Part shown: positions 35,501 to 48,136 of the stretch, piece after piece
Numbering within the stretch: position 1 is the first letter of the stretch
How the letters are laid out: the number at the start of each line of letters is the position of its first letter
From: Gyromitra esculenta
Lineage: Eukaryota > Ascomycota > Pezizomycetes > Pezizales > Discinaceae
DNA: 64,000 nt
Reading direction: 5' to 3'
Assembly (NCBI GenBank): GCA_038503075.1
Contig: JBCAML010000013.1
Location: 372,001 to 436,000, forward strand
Notes under the pieces: model-generated
Databases searched by the model: none
Told to the model about the DNA's origin: nothing
Seen by the model: only the letters and a program-made list of their open reading frames with translations
Translations under genes and position numbers: made by a program

Positions 35501-38500
35501 AACATCCCTATTTCAAATCTTCCTGCCGCGTTCCCTCTTTTTCCCGCCTTGAGCGTTATCGCGAAAGACTTCGTATCTTCTTCAAGCCTTTGACCACGAT
35601 TGACTTCTCCAAGATCTGAGGTTTATCCGATGGTTGCAGGGTCTGGACCCTCGCCTTTCGATACAAGCGAAGTCGGCCCGGTAATTCGCATTTGCCCTAA
35701 CAGCCGTGGTAGGAGAGAGGGAGAGAGGATTGATGATTATGTATTTGGAACACATCATTGCCGCCCCGCACCGACAGAAGATACCCGAACTTTCGACTGT
35801 TGCGATCGTCTCAAGCCTCAATAAGCAACTTTATCTTACCAAGGGGAATCCAAGAACTCGGGTGGGAGCTGTTTGGGGATGTCAACAAAACGGCCTAGGC
35901 GATTCTTGGCGGCGTCTGATTTGCGAGGATTCACCCAGCGAAGATTTAGTCTTATTCTCCCGCAATTCTACGCAGGGTCGAGACTTGCCGAGACCGAAGT
36001 AGAGCCTTTGTGCATCAATGGACGATGGCTCGTATTGAAATTCAATTTTTCTTGATTGCAATTTCAAGTACGTGTTGGTATCATCACCAGGATCGCCGTT
36101 TATCCACCGCTGCCAAAGTATCACCAAAAAGAAACATCAAGCGAGCGAAAACCGTCGCGTGGGTGTTCCTGATCATGAAACATACCCCCTGCGTCCGGGT
36201 CTCCCGCTGCAGTGTCTAGGATGAGTGCATTTCAGGCACTTGTACTAGACTGCTATGAAGTATGGTTTGGGGTAACCATACCTCTCGAGATACTTTAGTC
36301 ACTCAATTAATGATGATCGAAATTTTAGGCTGCAGCTAGGCCTAATCCACACAAAACATAGCGGGAGTCGAGACACAAGAAGTTCCTTCTTGCGTGCCCA
36401 ATAATAACAACAAATTGGGGGGAATCCCCTAACTGACTAGTAATTTCAAAAAGATGGTCACAACATCTCGGGGCTCCCGTGTGAATACCGATCCTAGAAC
36501 TCAATTATGATATAGTTCTCTAACTGGTGAGGCTACACATCAAGAATACTCCACTAAATTCTTTAGACGATCGGAAAGGAATTTAGGGCCGGTCATGGAT
36601 ACAGATTGGAGTCTACCTTGTCAAATCCTTGATCTCAGTCTTGGTGTTTTTCCGTTCCGACGATGCATATGTACAAGCACATACGATGCCACAAAAGGCG
36701 ACCTCTGCTCAAAATAAACCCCCCACCAACACTTAGGCGTGGGATATCATTTCGATGTTATATTGCTGTCAGGCGCTGGGCATTGGATAAGCAATGGGAC
36801 AAACATATGTCCTATCCGAAGTGGCAAAACAACGATCCAACAGCTTTTCTTTCGATCTTACTCGCTATTACCTTTCAAACTATCTACTTTACTTCCTCGC
36901 TCTCGCTGAGTGCGGACTGGGCTGTAAGTGGCGCAGAAGTGAGCTGTCTCTTTTTCAGCTAAGACTTGGTCGACTCTAGAATCCCTTTGACCAATGAGGA
37001 AATAAAGACCATCTTAACCATTGATGCGAGGCTTGGGCCGTGGAAAACATTAGTCAAAGGGGAAAATATTATAACGAACGTGGTATTATTTTGTGAGCTG
37101 ATATGGGATATCAAATGTGACCTCGAGAGAAGATGTGTGTGCGTGAGCGGGTAAATATCCACTCCCCCTTCCTTTGCACTGTTGCAGCCCCTCCATCTTT
37201 CCCTCTCGAACCTCCCCCCCTGTTCAAATTACCAAGTTAAACCACACTGTTGGAATTTTGACCTAACACGTTACCGAGTAAACTTTCTCGTCATATCCAT
37301 TACTGGGAAAGGTGTCGCGGAAGAGCTGAGGTAGACCCAATACCACGGCACTATATCCATCACAAAGGGGGGGGAAATATTCCTGTAGGTCTTTGATATG
37401 AATCTAAATAATCTCTTTACCTATCAATTCTTACTTACACTTCCGTATTGAGAAGGCTCTTCCGCCATTTTCAATTGAGCGAATACAGACTGCTGTACTT
37501 TCACGCTTGCGCGTAAGCACAGACACAAGCATACGCTTACCCCCCAAAATTCCGTACCTCCACATTGCTTGATTAGAGACCTCACTGGCTTCGATCAAAA
37601 AGCGTACGTTGGCAGATGATATCCCATTCCCCACGTCGCCTATGGGGAAAGGTAATGATGGTTTTATCATACTGGCAGATGTCCGAACTTTAACTTCATA
37701 CCTTGTTCTAACGGCAGAAATATAATAGAAATGAGCCTGCGAAATTACTCAGTAAGAAGAGAGCTATCGGCTGAGGATGTTGCCGGCTGCTAAGCTTTAT
37801 TCGGCCTCTCGGCATTTTGCCCGAAAGTGGAAGTATCAAGAGAACATAAGTTCCCAGAGAAATACCCCCAATATCTCTGGTATAAATTTGAACTTAAAAT
37901 ATAGCTACTGAGCGATCTTGATTGTTCGCATTCGATGGGTTGGGTGTGTTCGGGATGCGATTTTTGAGATTGGCGCCGAAAGCGTCTAGGTTTGAAAACT
38001 GGGGTAAAGTAAACTTGTTCTCATGAGGGTCTACAATAGCATGGGAAAGGGGTTCTACTGAGCGCATCCAATTGTTTCCTCGCAGCTTACGAGCTAGCTT
38101 TAGTGGGGTTAGTTTGTCGTCCACTCAGAGCTCAAAAGTGTGCGTATGTGCAAACACCACGCCGAAGAGCTATCTTCATAGCCCTGCACTTCTTATCAGT
38201 GCTGTAGATACGTGCCGGTTTACAGGAGAATCGAAATGTTCAATGTTCATCGAGAAAGTATGTGATTTTTGCTTTGACATCCCAGACCCCTTACTTATAA
38301 ATGCCCGCGAAGACCACGTTTACCAAGCCATGGTGCAGAATTTAGATCTTCAAAGAGATGTTGTGATCCCTGGAGCCGAAGGAAGCAGCTGTTTGGGGGC
38401 GTCTGCAGATGGCGTTTCAAAAAATGAAGGGCAACTTCATGGTTGCACGATCCCCGTTGTTATTTGAAGCCATGCTGGTGAATGAGGGGATTTCGATCTC

Positions 38501-38760
38501 GTTCCTCAAACCGATCTCTGCATGTTCGTACGAGAACGTACGTATACTTGGCCTCAATACAAATCTCAAAATAGAAGCTGGAGATATCCTTATGTTGGGC
38601 ACCACCCCAGCTGGCGGCTTGGGTCTGAGACGGGGGCACTAGCCCGGGATCATGTCAGACCGAAATGAAATAGCGCCATGCTGACCCATAACTTGCGGGA
38701 GTCATCGTCAACTTGTCTGAGATCAACATCCTAACAAAATACACGATAGGCTTCCCGCTA

Positions 38761-38883
38761 CTCGTATTATCATGACATTTTTAAAATGGGCCAGGTCCGC
38801 ATATCATACAAACTGCCCTGAACCTACCTATTTTATATGGGATGTAGAGGTAGCCCGTTTTAAAAACGCTATGAGAATACGAG
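38761..38883. mobile_element. MITE, 123 bp, CTCGTATT termini (family 3, copy 2)
   Basis: The left end CTCGTATTATCATGACA and the reverse-complemented right end CTCGTATTCTCATAGCG are continued on both arms by TTTTTAAAAYGGGC. TA lies at 38759-38760 and 38884-38885. It shares internal TTTTATATGGGA and AGCCCGTTTTAAAAACG with 23013-23134 and differs by one base in length. Confidence 0.85.
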
Positions 38884-39336
38884 TAGAGAAAAGGAAAAAA
38901 AGTCGACGCCTTGTGAACCGTGCAAGTCCCAACAATGCACCCTGCAAAGCACCCTGGGAGGTAGTTTTTTGTCAACAAATCGAATGTTCTAGCACATACA
39001 TGTAGTATACCAGCCCGAACCAAGACATATGTCAGAAGAGCTGCCTATATCAGATTGCTTCGCTCGGGACATTGTCCAAAATGAGTGACAGTTCGTGAGT
39101 CTGCTGCTATTTATCTCTAGCTGTTTTCGATAATCTACTCGTGGAGACCTCATCTCAGCTCTCCAGGATTAGGTCCTTGGGTGTCCTCCTGCATCGCTCT
39201 AGGTTGAATTATTTACACGAATGTTGCTGCAGCCCCTTGCTCGCGAGGGTAGAAGGGAGCTAGGTCGCTATATCGAACACGCTATGTAGGTGACGAATAC
39301 CCTAAAGAGTAAAGTAAAGCGTATTCTATACCTATA

Positions 39337-39571
39337 CTCGGGTGTAAGGGAGAGTCTGACAACAGGTGGCGGTTCAGTTCTTCTCTTGATGGACCCAAGC
39401 TTGTTCGCATTCTATACTTCTCTCCAATTAACTTAGTTTGATGTTTAATAAATGGCATTTTTGATCTACTGGGAAATTTTTTTAGGCCTCTCGAGGAGCC
39501 GTGGAGGGGAAAAAAATCGATATCTCTTACTTGCATCGCCACCTGTCGTCAGACTTTCCCTCACACCTGAG
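39337..39571. mobile_element. MITE, 235 bp, CTCGGGTGTAAGGG termini (family 2, copy 2)
   Basis: The left arm CTCGGGTGTAAGGGAGAG and the reversed right arm CTCAGGTGTGAGGGAAAG match over about 36 bases; the differences are transitions. TA lies at 39335-39336 and 39572-39573. The termini match those at 25332-25573 (GGGTGTA-GGG, GTCTG, AGGTGGCGG), but the interiors do not align by eye. Confidence 0.85.
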
Positions 39572-41081
39572 TACATAGATGAGATGGGCTATCATTCGGG
39601 AAAATAAGACACATATATGTTAAGAGATATGGGTGTAGAAAGAATACATATACGGAAATTATATCAGTGGACGCCTTCCCATAAAATCTGGATTCAAGGC
39701 TAGAGTAGTTCAAACAAACGAAAGCCAGAATCTAAATCTAAACTCTAGGTCTATTAACAGTAATAGTACCGAGTTTGGTGATTACTAGTAATACTTTCTC
39801 ACAGGAAAATCGTGAAAATTAGCAGATATCTTCCAATACATAAAGTTATACTAGTAATAACCCTGTAAAGAAACCACCTCGCTTTTCTCGTTATTTGAAG
39901 AATTGCGACCGTAGAACTAGTATAGGTAACCTCTCTTCTGGCGTGGTTTCTGGTTGCCACGACATATCATTTCCCTCCTGGGGATTTGAAGGACTTCAGA
40001 TATCTAGAAGGGGGTGGGGACCCCTTGTCATGATTCTACATCATGAAGTTGTCAGATCGGTTGTTTGGTGTGTCTCAGTCCACTTTACTACTCTGAAGTG
40101 TTTCTAATTTTCACGGGAAGGCATCCAGTGTCAGCTCTTCATTTTAGGATTCTCGTGATACATTTAAGGGAAAGTGGCAAATTTCAGGCTGTCTATCTCA
40201 GCTGAAGATCAAAGTTAAGACATAATATCACACGCTGAATCATCTGCTGATCTGGGTGAACTAAAGCGCAACCCTCAATATAAAGGGGTGATCACTATTT
40301 ACGAGAGGGCCAAGAGGGAGATGTGGGGGGGAGTAGTACGTGTAGTTCAATAGTCTGGCGAGGGCTCGGTTCAGACTAAAAGTCGAACCTTTCCATAGCA
40401 GTTACCCGGATACTAAATCGAGTGATATTTTAAGACTGAGTTTCTGTGGCTTTTTGGCAACACGATGGGCGACTTTTTGTAGCACGGTTAAAAAATTCAT
40501 TATTTATGTCCTGTAACCAACTCTTCCACAAGTAAAAAAAAACAAAACAACAACTTTTAGTCACCATTTTTTGTAGGGAATACCTACAAGCAAAAGACGT
40601 CATGGCAAACTGAGGTATTTTGTGATTTCCTTTCTGCGGGTGTAAGATTGGTGATTACATCACCATAGTGAGGCTGAAATTCCGTGGGAATTATCTAAAG
40701 ACGGCACTTATGGTTTATTTCGTTAATAGCATTTCGTAGTAATTCGCACGAGTACATACCATAATTCCTAATGTAAATCTTGATATTTTTTTTCATAAAA
40801 ACCGGGTGACGCCACTTGATCAAATACAACGTATAAATACGTCATTATGGCCACTACGAATAATGCGTTTCGAAATAAAAAGGCCTGGCCAGCACCAGGA
40901 CTAAAAAATGGTTCTATTGGAAACGCTCAATGCGTAGGACCTTTTATTTCTATTTGAAGTGATGGAGAATCGTTCTCTCGTGAACAAATCGATCATTCAA
41001 TTCGTAAATCTACTTTAGTGTCGAGGCCGCCGAAGTACCCTGAAATCACTGCCGAATTTGTGCTGGGTTTACACATTGATA

Positions 41082-41299
41082 CTCGGGTATGGAGGCAAAA
41101 ATCGGAACATAAACGGCTATCAGAAAGTTTATAGACCTGTAGCGCCAATGCAACAAAAGTGGTAGGTTCTCAAAAATATTTGGAGGAGACAGTGATCCTT
41201 GTTCTTGGCTTCCGAGAATCTGTTTCATTTTCCAAGCGGTCATAAATATTGATCCCAATTCACACCCTGCCTGTTCCGATTTTTACCTCCATATCCGAG
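41082..41299. mobile_element. MITE, 218 bp, CTCGGGTATGGAGG termini (family 4)
   Basis: The left arm CTCGGGTATGGAGGCAAAA and the reversed right arm CTCGGATATGGAGGTAAAA match over 28 bases with two transitions. TA is at 41080-41081 and 41300-41301. Only one copy is in the window. No transposase coding is present. Confidence 0.85.
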
Positions 41300-42596
41300 T
41301 ATATCATACGACTGATCAGCCCACCATCCTAGGTTTTTGTTGTCTAGGGAATCGTGGACCATGCAGATCTTTATTAAAACCTGGCAGAAAGGCTTGAAAT
41401 CGTTTCTATGAGTATCGTGGCGAGCTTCCGGAACCTTGATATCCCTGTGTTGGCATGTTTAAGATTGTCCCAGTTCACTGGCCCCTTGGGGCTCGGTGGT
41501 CTTGTTTCGAGAGAGATCCAATCGATTAGAAACCCACATGGTTCTCCTTCCTTCTCTGTAATGGTTAATCGACACATCCTTATGCAAAACTACGTTTTTC
41601 TAGAAACCAATGCATCCCGAGACCTTGAGAGATTCACGGGTCGATTTAAAATGATCGACCAGGTGATGGTTGTCAATATTATCCGGACATCACGTGAGTG
41701 TGCTACGCCAAGAGCTAACGTCGAGTGAGAGAGAGTGAATAAAAATGATTTTATTACTTTAGGTTGCTTCCACACAAATCTAAAACTGTTTAGATGCCTC
41801 ATGCCTTGGTGGATAAGTATTCATATGAATTTATTTTGGCAAAAAAGGTCACTTGTAGGTCACCCTATTCTATGATAGTGCGGGTGACTGGGTGTGTTGG
41901 TACTCCGTAGAATGGCGCATGAGAGTAAAGTAGCGGAGTAAGAGCTTTTGCGATATTATCACATTATCAGCCATCGTAGAATAAGGGTTGCGATGTCGCC
42001 TGGAGGGAGGGGAGAGGCGGCTATTAGTAACTTCTACGCACTGGGTTGAAGTCTGTATATTCGGCCGTCCGGGGCTACGCGTTGTAGGGATTTTTGTTCT
42101 AATTATTTTTAAATCATAGAGATATAATTTGAGTATAAGGTAAATACTATTCGGTAATTGATGCTAGGGATCAATAGTGTGAGTGATAGTCATAGCGTAG
42201 TTATCTTGAGAATTGTGTAATGGCCGTCATTGGAGAAGTTGTCTTTAGTGTAAAAAGGGATAAGAAAGTCCCCCCAGAAGGGCATAGTGGCTAATTGTGC
42301 GGCAGGGAATGCGGCAGGGAATGTTGTGGGTCAAATTTTGATTGCGTTTGGCAAAGAAAGGAGTGTAGATGCGAACCTTGGGACTAAGAATCGAAATAAG
42401 ATAGGTCGTTTTTAAGATATAGTTCTGGTCTGCGAGTAATTGGAAAGATTTTGGGAAAAATTCAATTTAAAAGATTTTGACTTTACTGCTGACAGAGTTT
42501 CAGCTACTCTGCGTTACACTTCTATAGACGAATATGGTGCATGATCTAAGAATTTCTAAATACTCTAAAAATGCTTCCATCTCATTTGGTATAGGT

Positions 42597-43615
42597 TTAG
42601 TGCTTCCTTCTCCAAACACTCACCATATCAGAGCCTTCTCCGACTTTGTGAGTTCTCTCTGGCTTGTAGTGTAACTCCTTCTTGAACGATTCTCCAAAGA
42701 GTTTTTCATAGTCTTCGCTCTTGATTCCGTGTGGGGGGCCACCAGTTTCGACTGGGCGGAAGAGGGGATATTCGAGGGCTACGAGAAGACCGGTATTAGG
42801 GGCGAGTAGTTCAGCCATCCTTGCTGCAACCTGTGTGCGAAGAATCGGATTAAGAGCGACGAGGAACTGATAAGAAAGAGACAGAATGTTAGATACGTCC
42901 TAATTTACTCACACCTAGATGGGGGAAGGTGTTGTGACTGACCGCATAATCGTAGATAATGTCGAAACTCCCTTGGGCCTTGATGCCGAGAGTATCAACC
43001 CAATCGTCCTTGAAGAAATCACCAGTAACAAGTCGGATAGCCCCCTGTGGACCTGCTCCGCCGGCCTTTTCTAGTTGGTCATCGATCCAAATCTTAGCAT
43101 CAATGATGGCGGCATCGGAGATGTCGACGCCTACAACATCATAACCATGCTCAGCGAGAAGAAGCACGTCGTAGCCACGACCACAACCCTAATAAAGAAG
43201 TTGTAAGTTAGCCTAAGATAAGAATTTGGGCTATAAGTAGCGGAGGAGGGACATACAGGAACCAAGGCTCTCTTCCTCCTCCCTACGAGGAGGCGGTTGT
43301 CGTGAGCATCAAAGAACTGGTATCCCTGCTTGGTGGCTAGCAAGTCTACCAGGGCAGGACTAGCAACACCTTTGTCCCAAGGTAAGAAATCCCCGTTATC
43401 CCAGAGGTCAGACCATTTCTGACCTTCGTTCTCAACAGTAGCACTGTTAATCTACTCTTTAGCAAGGAAATCGGGGTATAGATAATATGAAGGACTTGAA
43501 CCTACGTGAGGAAATGATTTCTGAAACGTTCACGGGCTTCAGTAGGCTTCAAGATGTCTTCTACAGTGTGGAACATATCCTTAGTGTTTGTAGGAGCGAA
43601 CTTGGGAGGAGACAT
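42597..43615 (-). CDS. TPMT-family S-adenosylmethionine-dependent methyltransferase
   Basis: The proposed CDS is complement(join(42597..42866, 42943..43188, 43257..43443, 43506..43615)), 270 residues, four exons. The early region has WSDLWDNGDFLPWDKG, typical of the thiopurine S-methyltransferase family. Motif I of the Rossmann-like class I fold is VPGCGRGYDVLLLAEHG (GCGRG at 100-104), followed by VVGVDIS, GDFF and IIYDYAFLVAL. The C-terminal part has MAELLAPNTGLLVALEYPL. Fungal members methylate small thiols, halides or thiocyanate; the actual substrate cannot be read. No signal peptide is seen, so it should be cytosolic. The first intron's acceptor (ATTAACAG) was chosen over a nearby TAG because only it restores the frame. 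A CACAG inside exon 4 could serve as an alternative acceptor. The gene stands alone, 1.4 kb from the next. Confidence 0.88.
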
Positions 43616-44989
43616 CTTTGAAGGGGATGGATGCATCTGATATATTTCTGAGTGGGATGATGGGTTGGTGTGGGAATTTCTCTGATGAGAGTGGGTGAAA
43701 GAAGGATTTTATGGAAAAAAAATTCGCCGCCAGAGCTGGGCGCTGGGCGCTGGGCGCATTGGTGAGGAGGGCCGTATTGGGTCGTAAATTCCATAGAGTT
43801 GGGGGTGACTGCCCTCAAAGCCCCAAGGCATGTAATACTATCTTCTTGGCATATCTGTTGTCGTTGGGATACGGTACGCAGCAGTGGGAGGGAGGGAACA
43901 AATCGAATAAAGGAGCCGCTGAGATTGCCATGTGAGAGATATTATGCTGTATCAAATCGTTAACAAGGTTGGGTTCACAGAGCTTTTAGATTTTTTAGTG
44001 GAATTTTCTACTAGCTTGCAGAATGTGTTATACGGTTCTTTTGTGATGTAATAGTTCGTGTTTAGTAAGATTAACCAACTAGGCCTGGCCTTCACCGAGT
44101 CTTTCTTGTATGTGTGGTGTATATACTACAACTGAGTGACATGTTGTAAATAATTTGACTCAAAAACGAAGAAACTGACTAGTCTTGTGTCAAGACTCAC
44201 AGTTAATATGGTCGTAACTTTACCTACCTGAGGTGTGAAGTGAAAAGTTTGGTGCGAGACTAGAAACTGACCGCGGTGATTAGTACTGAGAGTACCCTTA
44301 ATCAAATTTTAGCTTGGAAATCCCTTGGATAACGCCTGACCCTAGATGGTTTGGGGAAGAAGTATTCACCATTTAGAATCCAGAGTCCAAAAATCTCTCG
44401 ATGCGGCACGAGCTTCTGTAAAAGATAAATTTACTATTCGTATCAAGCCTTGTAGCTCTTCTCTCTGCAATGTGAATTTTCATTGTTGATATCCTATAGT
44501 TGGAAGTTACATTCACTACACTTGGTTAGATCGTGGAGTTTGTGTCATCGCAGGGGTCTTGCATGTATTGGAACACGCGGTTGTCTGGGTTGGAACCCGT
44601 GACGTCCCTTCGCCGCAACAATCCATAACCTTATGGCTCTGGAGGTCACTCAAAGTTGTGAGTAATCTTTAACGCGGTAAGGGGCACGCGAAAGCTTGAT
44701 TCTTAGCTTGGTCCCACAAACAGGTGATAACGATCTATCCAACATATATTTGCCCCAAGGGCTTGGTACCCGGCAGTTGATTGCCTACTGGAAGTTTAGG
44801 AATACGTATATATGAGAAGGTGTTAGTAAGCTTGGCTTCAAAGCTCACTTGTATTCTTATCTCTTAGATGGGCATAAGTTATACCATGAATGCGTCTCAC
44901 TAACTGTTTCAAGCTTCCTTTTTTACAAAGAGCAAGTAGCATTTTCCTACAACATTATTTTGTTGCAACGTTAAAGCTCAACGGCATCA
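43616..44989. other. Gene-free spacer
   Basis: This lies between the methyltransferase start and the aldose epimerase stop. No coding or structural feature was recognised. Confidence 0.55.
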
Positions 44990-46517
44990 TTAAATCGTAC
45001 TGAAGCGATATGTAGCCTCCAAAACATACGGATCATCCTCCGGTCCAAAGACTTGTTTGCGTTGCCACTCTGGATGGTTGATACCGTCAATCCAGTCCTC
45101 AACTTCCAAAACCATACATCCGTATTGTTTAACGAAACGACGATCTGGAAGACCTTGGGTTTTCTTTAGAGGGTGATCTCCTGTTCGGTGTAGTATAATT
45201 TTTAGTCGTCATATAATTGCTGAAAGGAGACTTTGGGGGGGGGAATACCTGTCTGGCCGTTGCACGAATACATCTGGAATGCGTCCTGAGCGGTGAAAAT
45301 ATCGAGTTTGATGCCAGACCAGTCAGACCAAACAGAGGCAACAGGCTAGTTTGATTACTGCATGTTAGAATTTATACCAATTGTAACGATTCGAGAAATG
45401 GTAAGATATACCTCGTTTTTGACGTCGTGTTTCCCGACCAACCAAGCATTGTCCCAACCTGTGCACCCTGCACCGCAGTTCCCAACAGCTGCCGTCGAGT
45501 TAAGGTCGCGTCCAACCTTCTTTGGCTTACTCCAGTAGTCGTTGACAGAGCCGGGGGCATTTGGTAAGATTTCACCGGTAGGGATGAGAATGGAGTCGAC
45601 GCCGATCCGTAGACCGGAATATGGGAGATGGCTGCTCAACGGTTAGTACAGTTTTTTCTTCTCTTATTCTCAAGAAATTTGACAAGGGGCTCTTAAACTC
45701 ACAAGGTATGATCTGTCACCAATTCCGTGCTAGGATTTTGGAATCCATCGAGATTCCAGTACACATGAGAGCTCAACATGATTGGCGTTTTTTTGGTTAG
45801 CGAAAATGCAGTCATCTTGATATGCCATGTGTATGGTGATAGAGTGTATGTGATATACGAAGCCACATCTCCAGGAAATCCCATTTCGCCATCAGGGTCG
45901 AAGATAGAGAAAATTATTGAAGTCTTGGTAACAGAGACAACTGAGAAATTTCGATAATCCCAGCCATTTGAGCCACCGTGGAGCTGGTTCACTAGTAGGT
46001 GGTAATTATTAGAAAGCTCCCAAGAGCTATGTTAGGGCTTTACTCACAGCCACCATGTTCATTGGCATCAACTTTATAGGTTTTGCCGTCAATCTCGAAC
46101 GAGGCATTCTTGATTCTGTTCGCATACCTTCCCGGCACACCTCCGAAATGATCGTGCCATTTGTCCTCTGAATTTTAATTAGTTCTATCAACATTCTTCA
46201 TGTATCAGATGTATCCAATTAAGCTGACCTGTGTAATAGGAAGCATTATCCCATCCAAGCACAATATCCCTCTCAATGCCATACTTGTCCTTGATAAACA
46301 AATTGCTAATACCCGCTCCGTAAGGAACGAATTGAGCTCGGATACCCTCTGACTCGAGTGTATATTTACCGTCCGGTCCAGGCTTCGGGATATGGGTCTT
46401 ATTTGCAACTGACCATGAGTCTGATGTGAGCGTCGACTCTGATCTCCGAATCGAGCCACCTAGCGCCGTAGAAGAAAGGCAACACACGCTAACAAGGGTA
46501 GCAATGAATGAACGCAT
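44990..46517 (-). CDS. Secreted aldose 1-epimerase (galactose mutarotase)
   Basis: The proposed CDS is complement(join(44990..45180, 45249..45345, 45412..45631, 45703..45991, 46048..46167, 46229..46517)), 401 residues, six exons with consistent phases. It interconverts alpha and beta anomers of hexoses. The N-terminus is a signal peptide ([12 protein letters not shown], then TALGG), so the protein is extracellular. Family landmarks in order are [31 protein letters not shown] with His141, [11 protein letters not shown] with His212, [11 protein letters not shown] with the expected Asp, and [17 protein letters not shown] near the end with the expected catalytic Glu region. The length is that of secreted fungal members. 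The start was set at the ATG at 46517 because the upstream in-frame codon is GTG. The exon 4 acceptor is a GAGCAG tandem, so one Ser may be included or skipped. Confidence 0.9.
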
Positions 46518-48136
46518 TATCTTCACAGCAAGTGATAATTTGGCAGTACAACACGAGCAAGATTGACCTCAAGATGGTTGAGGAAAAACTAGAAAATGAG
46601 AGGGGAAGAGCTTGTATTATGTACTAGAAACCAAGGCACAATTATCTATATACATCCGGATAAAACAGTCTGTTGTATCTCCCCGCACGTGGATGTTCGG
46701 GAAATGACCTTCAATAAGGAGCTGTGTCCGTTCTGGTTCGTATTATTGTTAGATCATGCCCAAAACCGTGGCTAGCAGTGCCTTGCACGGGACGGCCTGG
46801 GTTGAGCCGCTTGACGTCAATTTGTGGGGTAGGACCTGCAGCTACCCCGGGAAAACGAATAAATGCTTGTCTGCGCCATCCAGACACGAATTTAGGCGAG
46901 AACGGGGAAGGTAAGAAAACGTTTACTACCCCGTTCTTGAAATGATTTGCATGAGCAATGAAGTAGTTCTCTGAGGACATCAGAAAATCTCGCACGGACA
47001 GGTAAACGTGAGCACGAACTGTTGCTTTTGGATGGTGTCACACGTGGAAACACGAACACGAGCTATGTCTGCCAAGAACAGTAGAAACGTTTCCAACGAT
47101 CTGTTTGCAACCTCCAACCTCCCAAATATCGATATCTTGCAGAAGACAGTTCGGTAGAAATAGGACAAGGGAGATCATCCATCTTAAGCGAGGTGCTGTC
47201 TATGACCCGACTAACCTTTATCCGAACCCCAAGATCCTGGCTGAACCATGGATTATTCGGGCCCACGCCGAAATGTGTACCGAGCTCCGCTTTTAACACA
47301 CTTGAACCAGCGGATAGACTCCTGGCATTAATGGGTAGGCCGGGAAATCGATGCTACTAGTGAGATAGCTGCAAAAGCAAATAATGATATCCCGGTTCAG
47401 CTGTTCCAATTTCCAGCCACCGTGTACGCAGCTTCGTATTCACTCACCGCAATCTCTGAAATTCCTAGCAAGCGGAAAAATCGAAACCAATCATTTGGGA
47501 TTGTTTATTGGCCTTTGAGGGATCCCCCTATCGAGGAAAAAAGATCTGGCCCAATTTCTCAGGGGCTTCGAGTGTATTTATGCTATGTCACAATCGCTCA
47601 AAACTCGTGGGCGTTTCTATTTAGTCTTCCGGGTCCGCTGCTTTCTTCGTCTCCGAACCAAGAAGATAAAGTCCCAGGCTAGTTCAGACGATCTTAAATT
47701 AACAGCTATAATTTAGTGGGATTGGAGCATTCTGAGCACAAAGTATCACTCGCTCATAATTTAACACCCAATGCATATGCACAGAGGGGTGTGGTCCTTA
47801 GTTTAGAATTACCCAACATGTAGTCACGATCATCTGTCACTCACTATCCCAAAAATATAACGAGGATTATCATATTATTAGATATCCATTCAGGGACCTT
47901 TTATACATAAAGAAAAACTCGATCAAAGACACGGCAGTCTGAAACTAAAGTACTCTGACAGACTAATAATCATCCTTCATTAATCTTTCCTCTCGAATTT
48001 GATGATTTTCCAATAATATTGAATCACACTATAGAGTCATTTAATTGACTTCTTAAGTTATTTATTAGTTTGTTTCTTAGATCAGGATAAATTTCTCATA
48101 CCTGACCTGAGAACTAGCTCTGAATTCGGGTACTTT
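46518..48136. other. Gene-free spacer
   Basis: It contains the upstream region of the aldose epimerase gene and AT-rich sequence (about 47700-48130) next to the 3' end of the following minus-strand gene. Short open frames at 46711-47299 overlap on both strands and carry no known motif. Confidence 0.55.

Larger units (their letters stand above)
30179..42596. other. 12.4-kb gene-free region with three MITEs
   Basis: No gene that I can support on either strand. The first 1 kb probably holds the promoter of the minus-strand 937-residue gene. The region carries a CTTT/CT microsatellite at 32481-32524, a 10-base ATACATGTAT palindrome near 33526, a weak possible coding relic at about 38340-38642, and MITEs at 38761-38883, 39337-39571 and 41082-41299. 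Confidence 0.55.

Noticed and set aside
40862..40965. Loose inverted similarity between two AAATAAAAAGG-like stretches
   Set aside because: Low-complexity match with gaps and no TA flanks; not distinguishable from chance.
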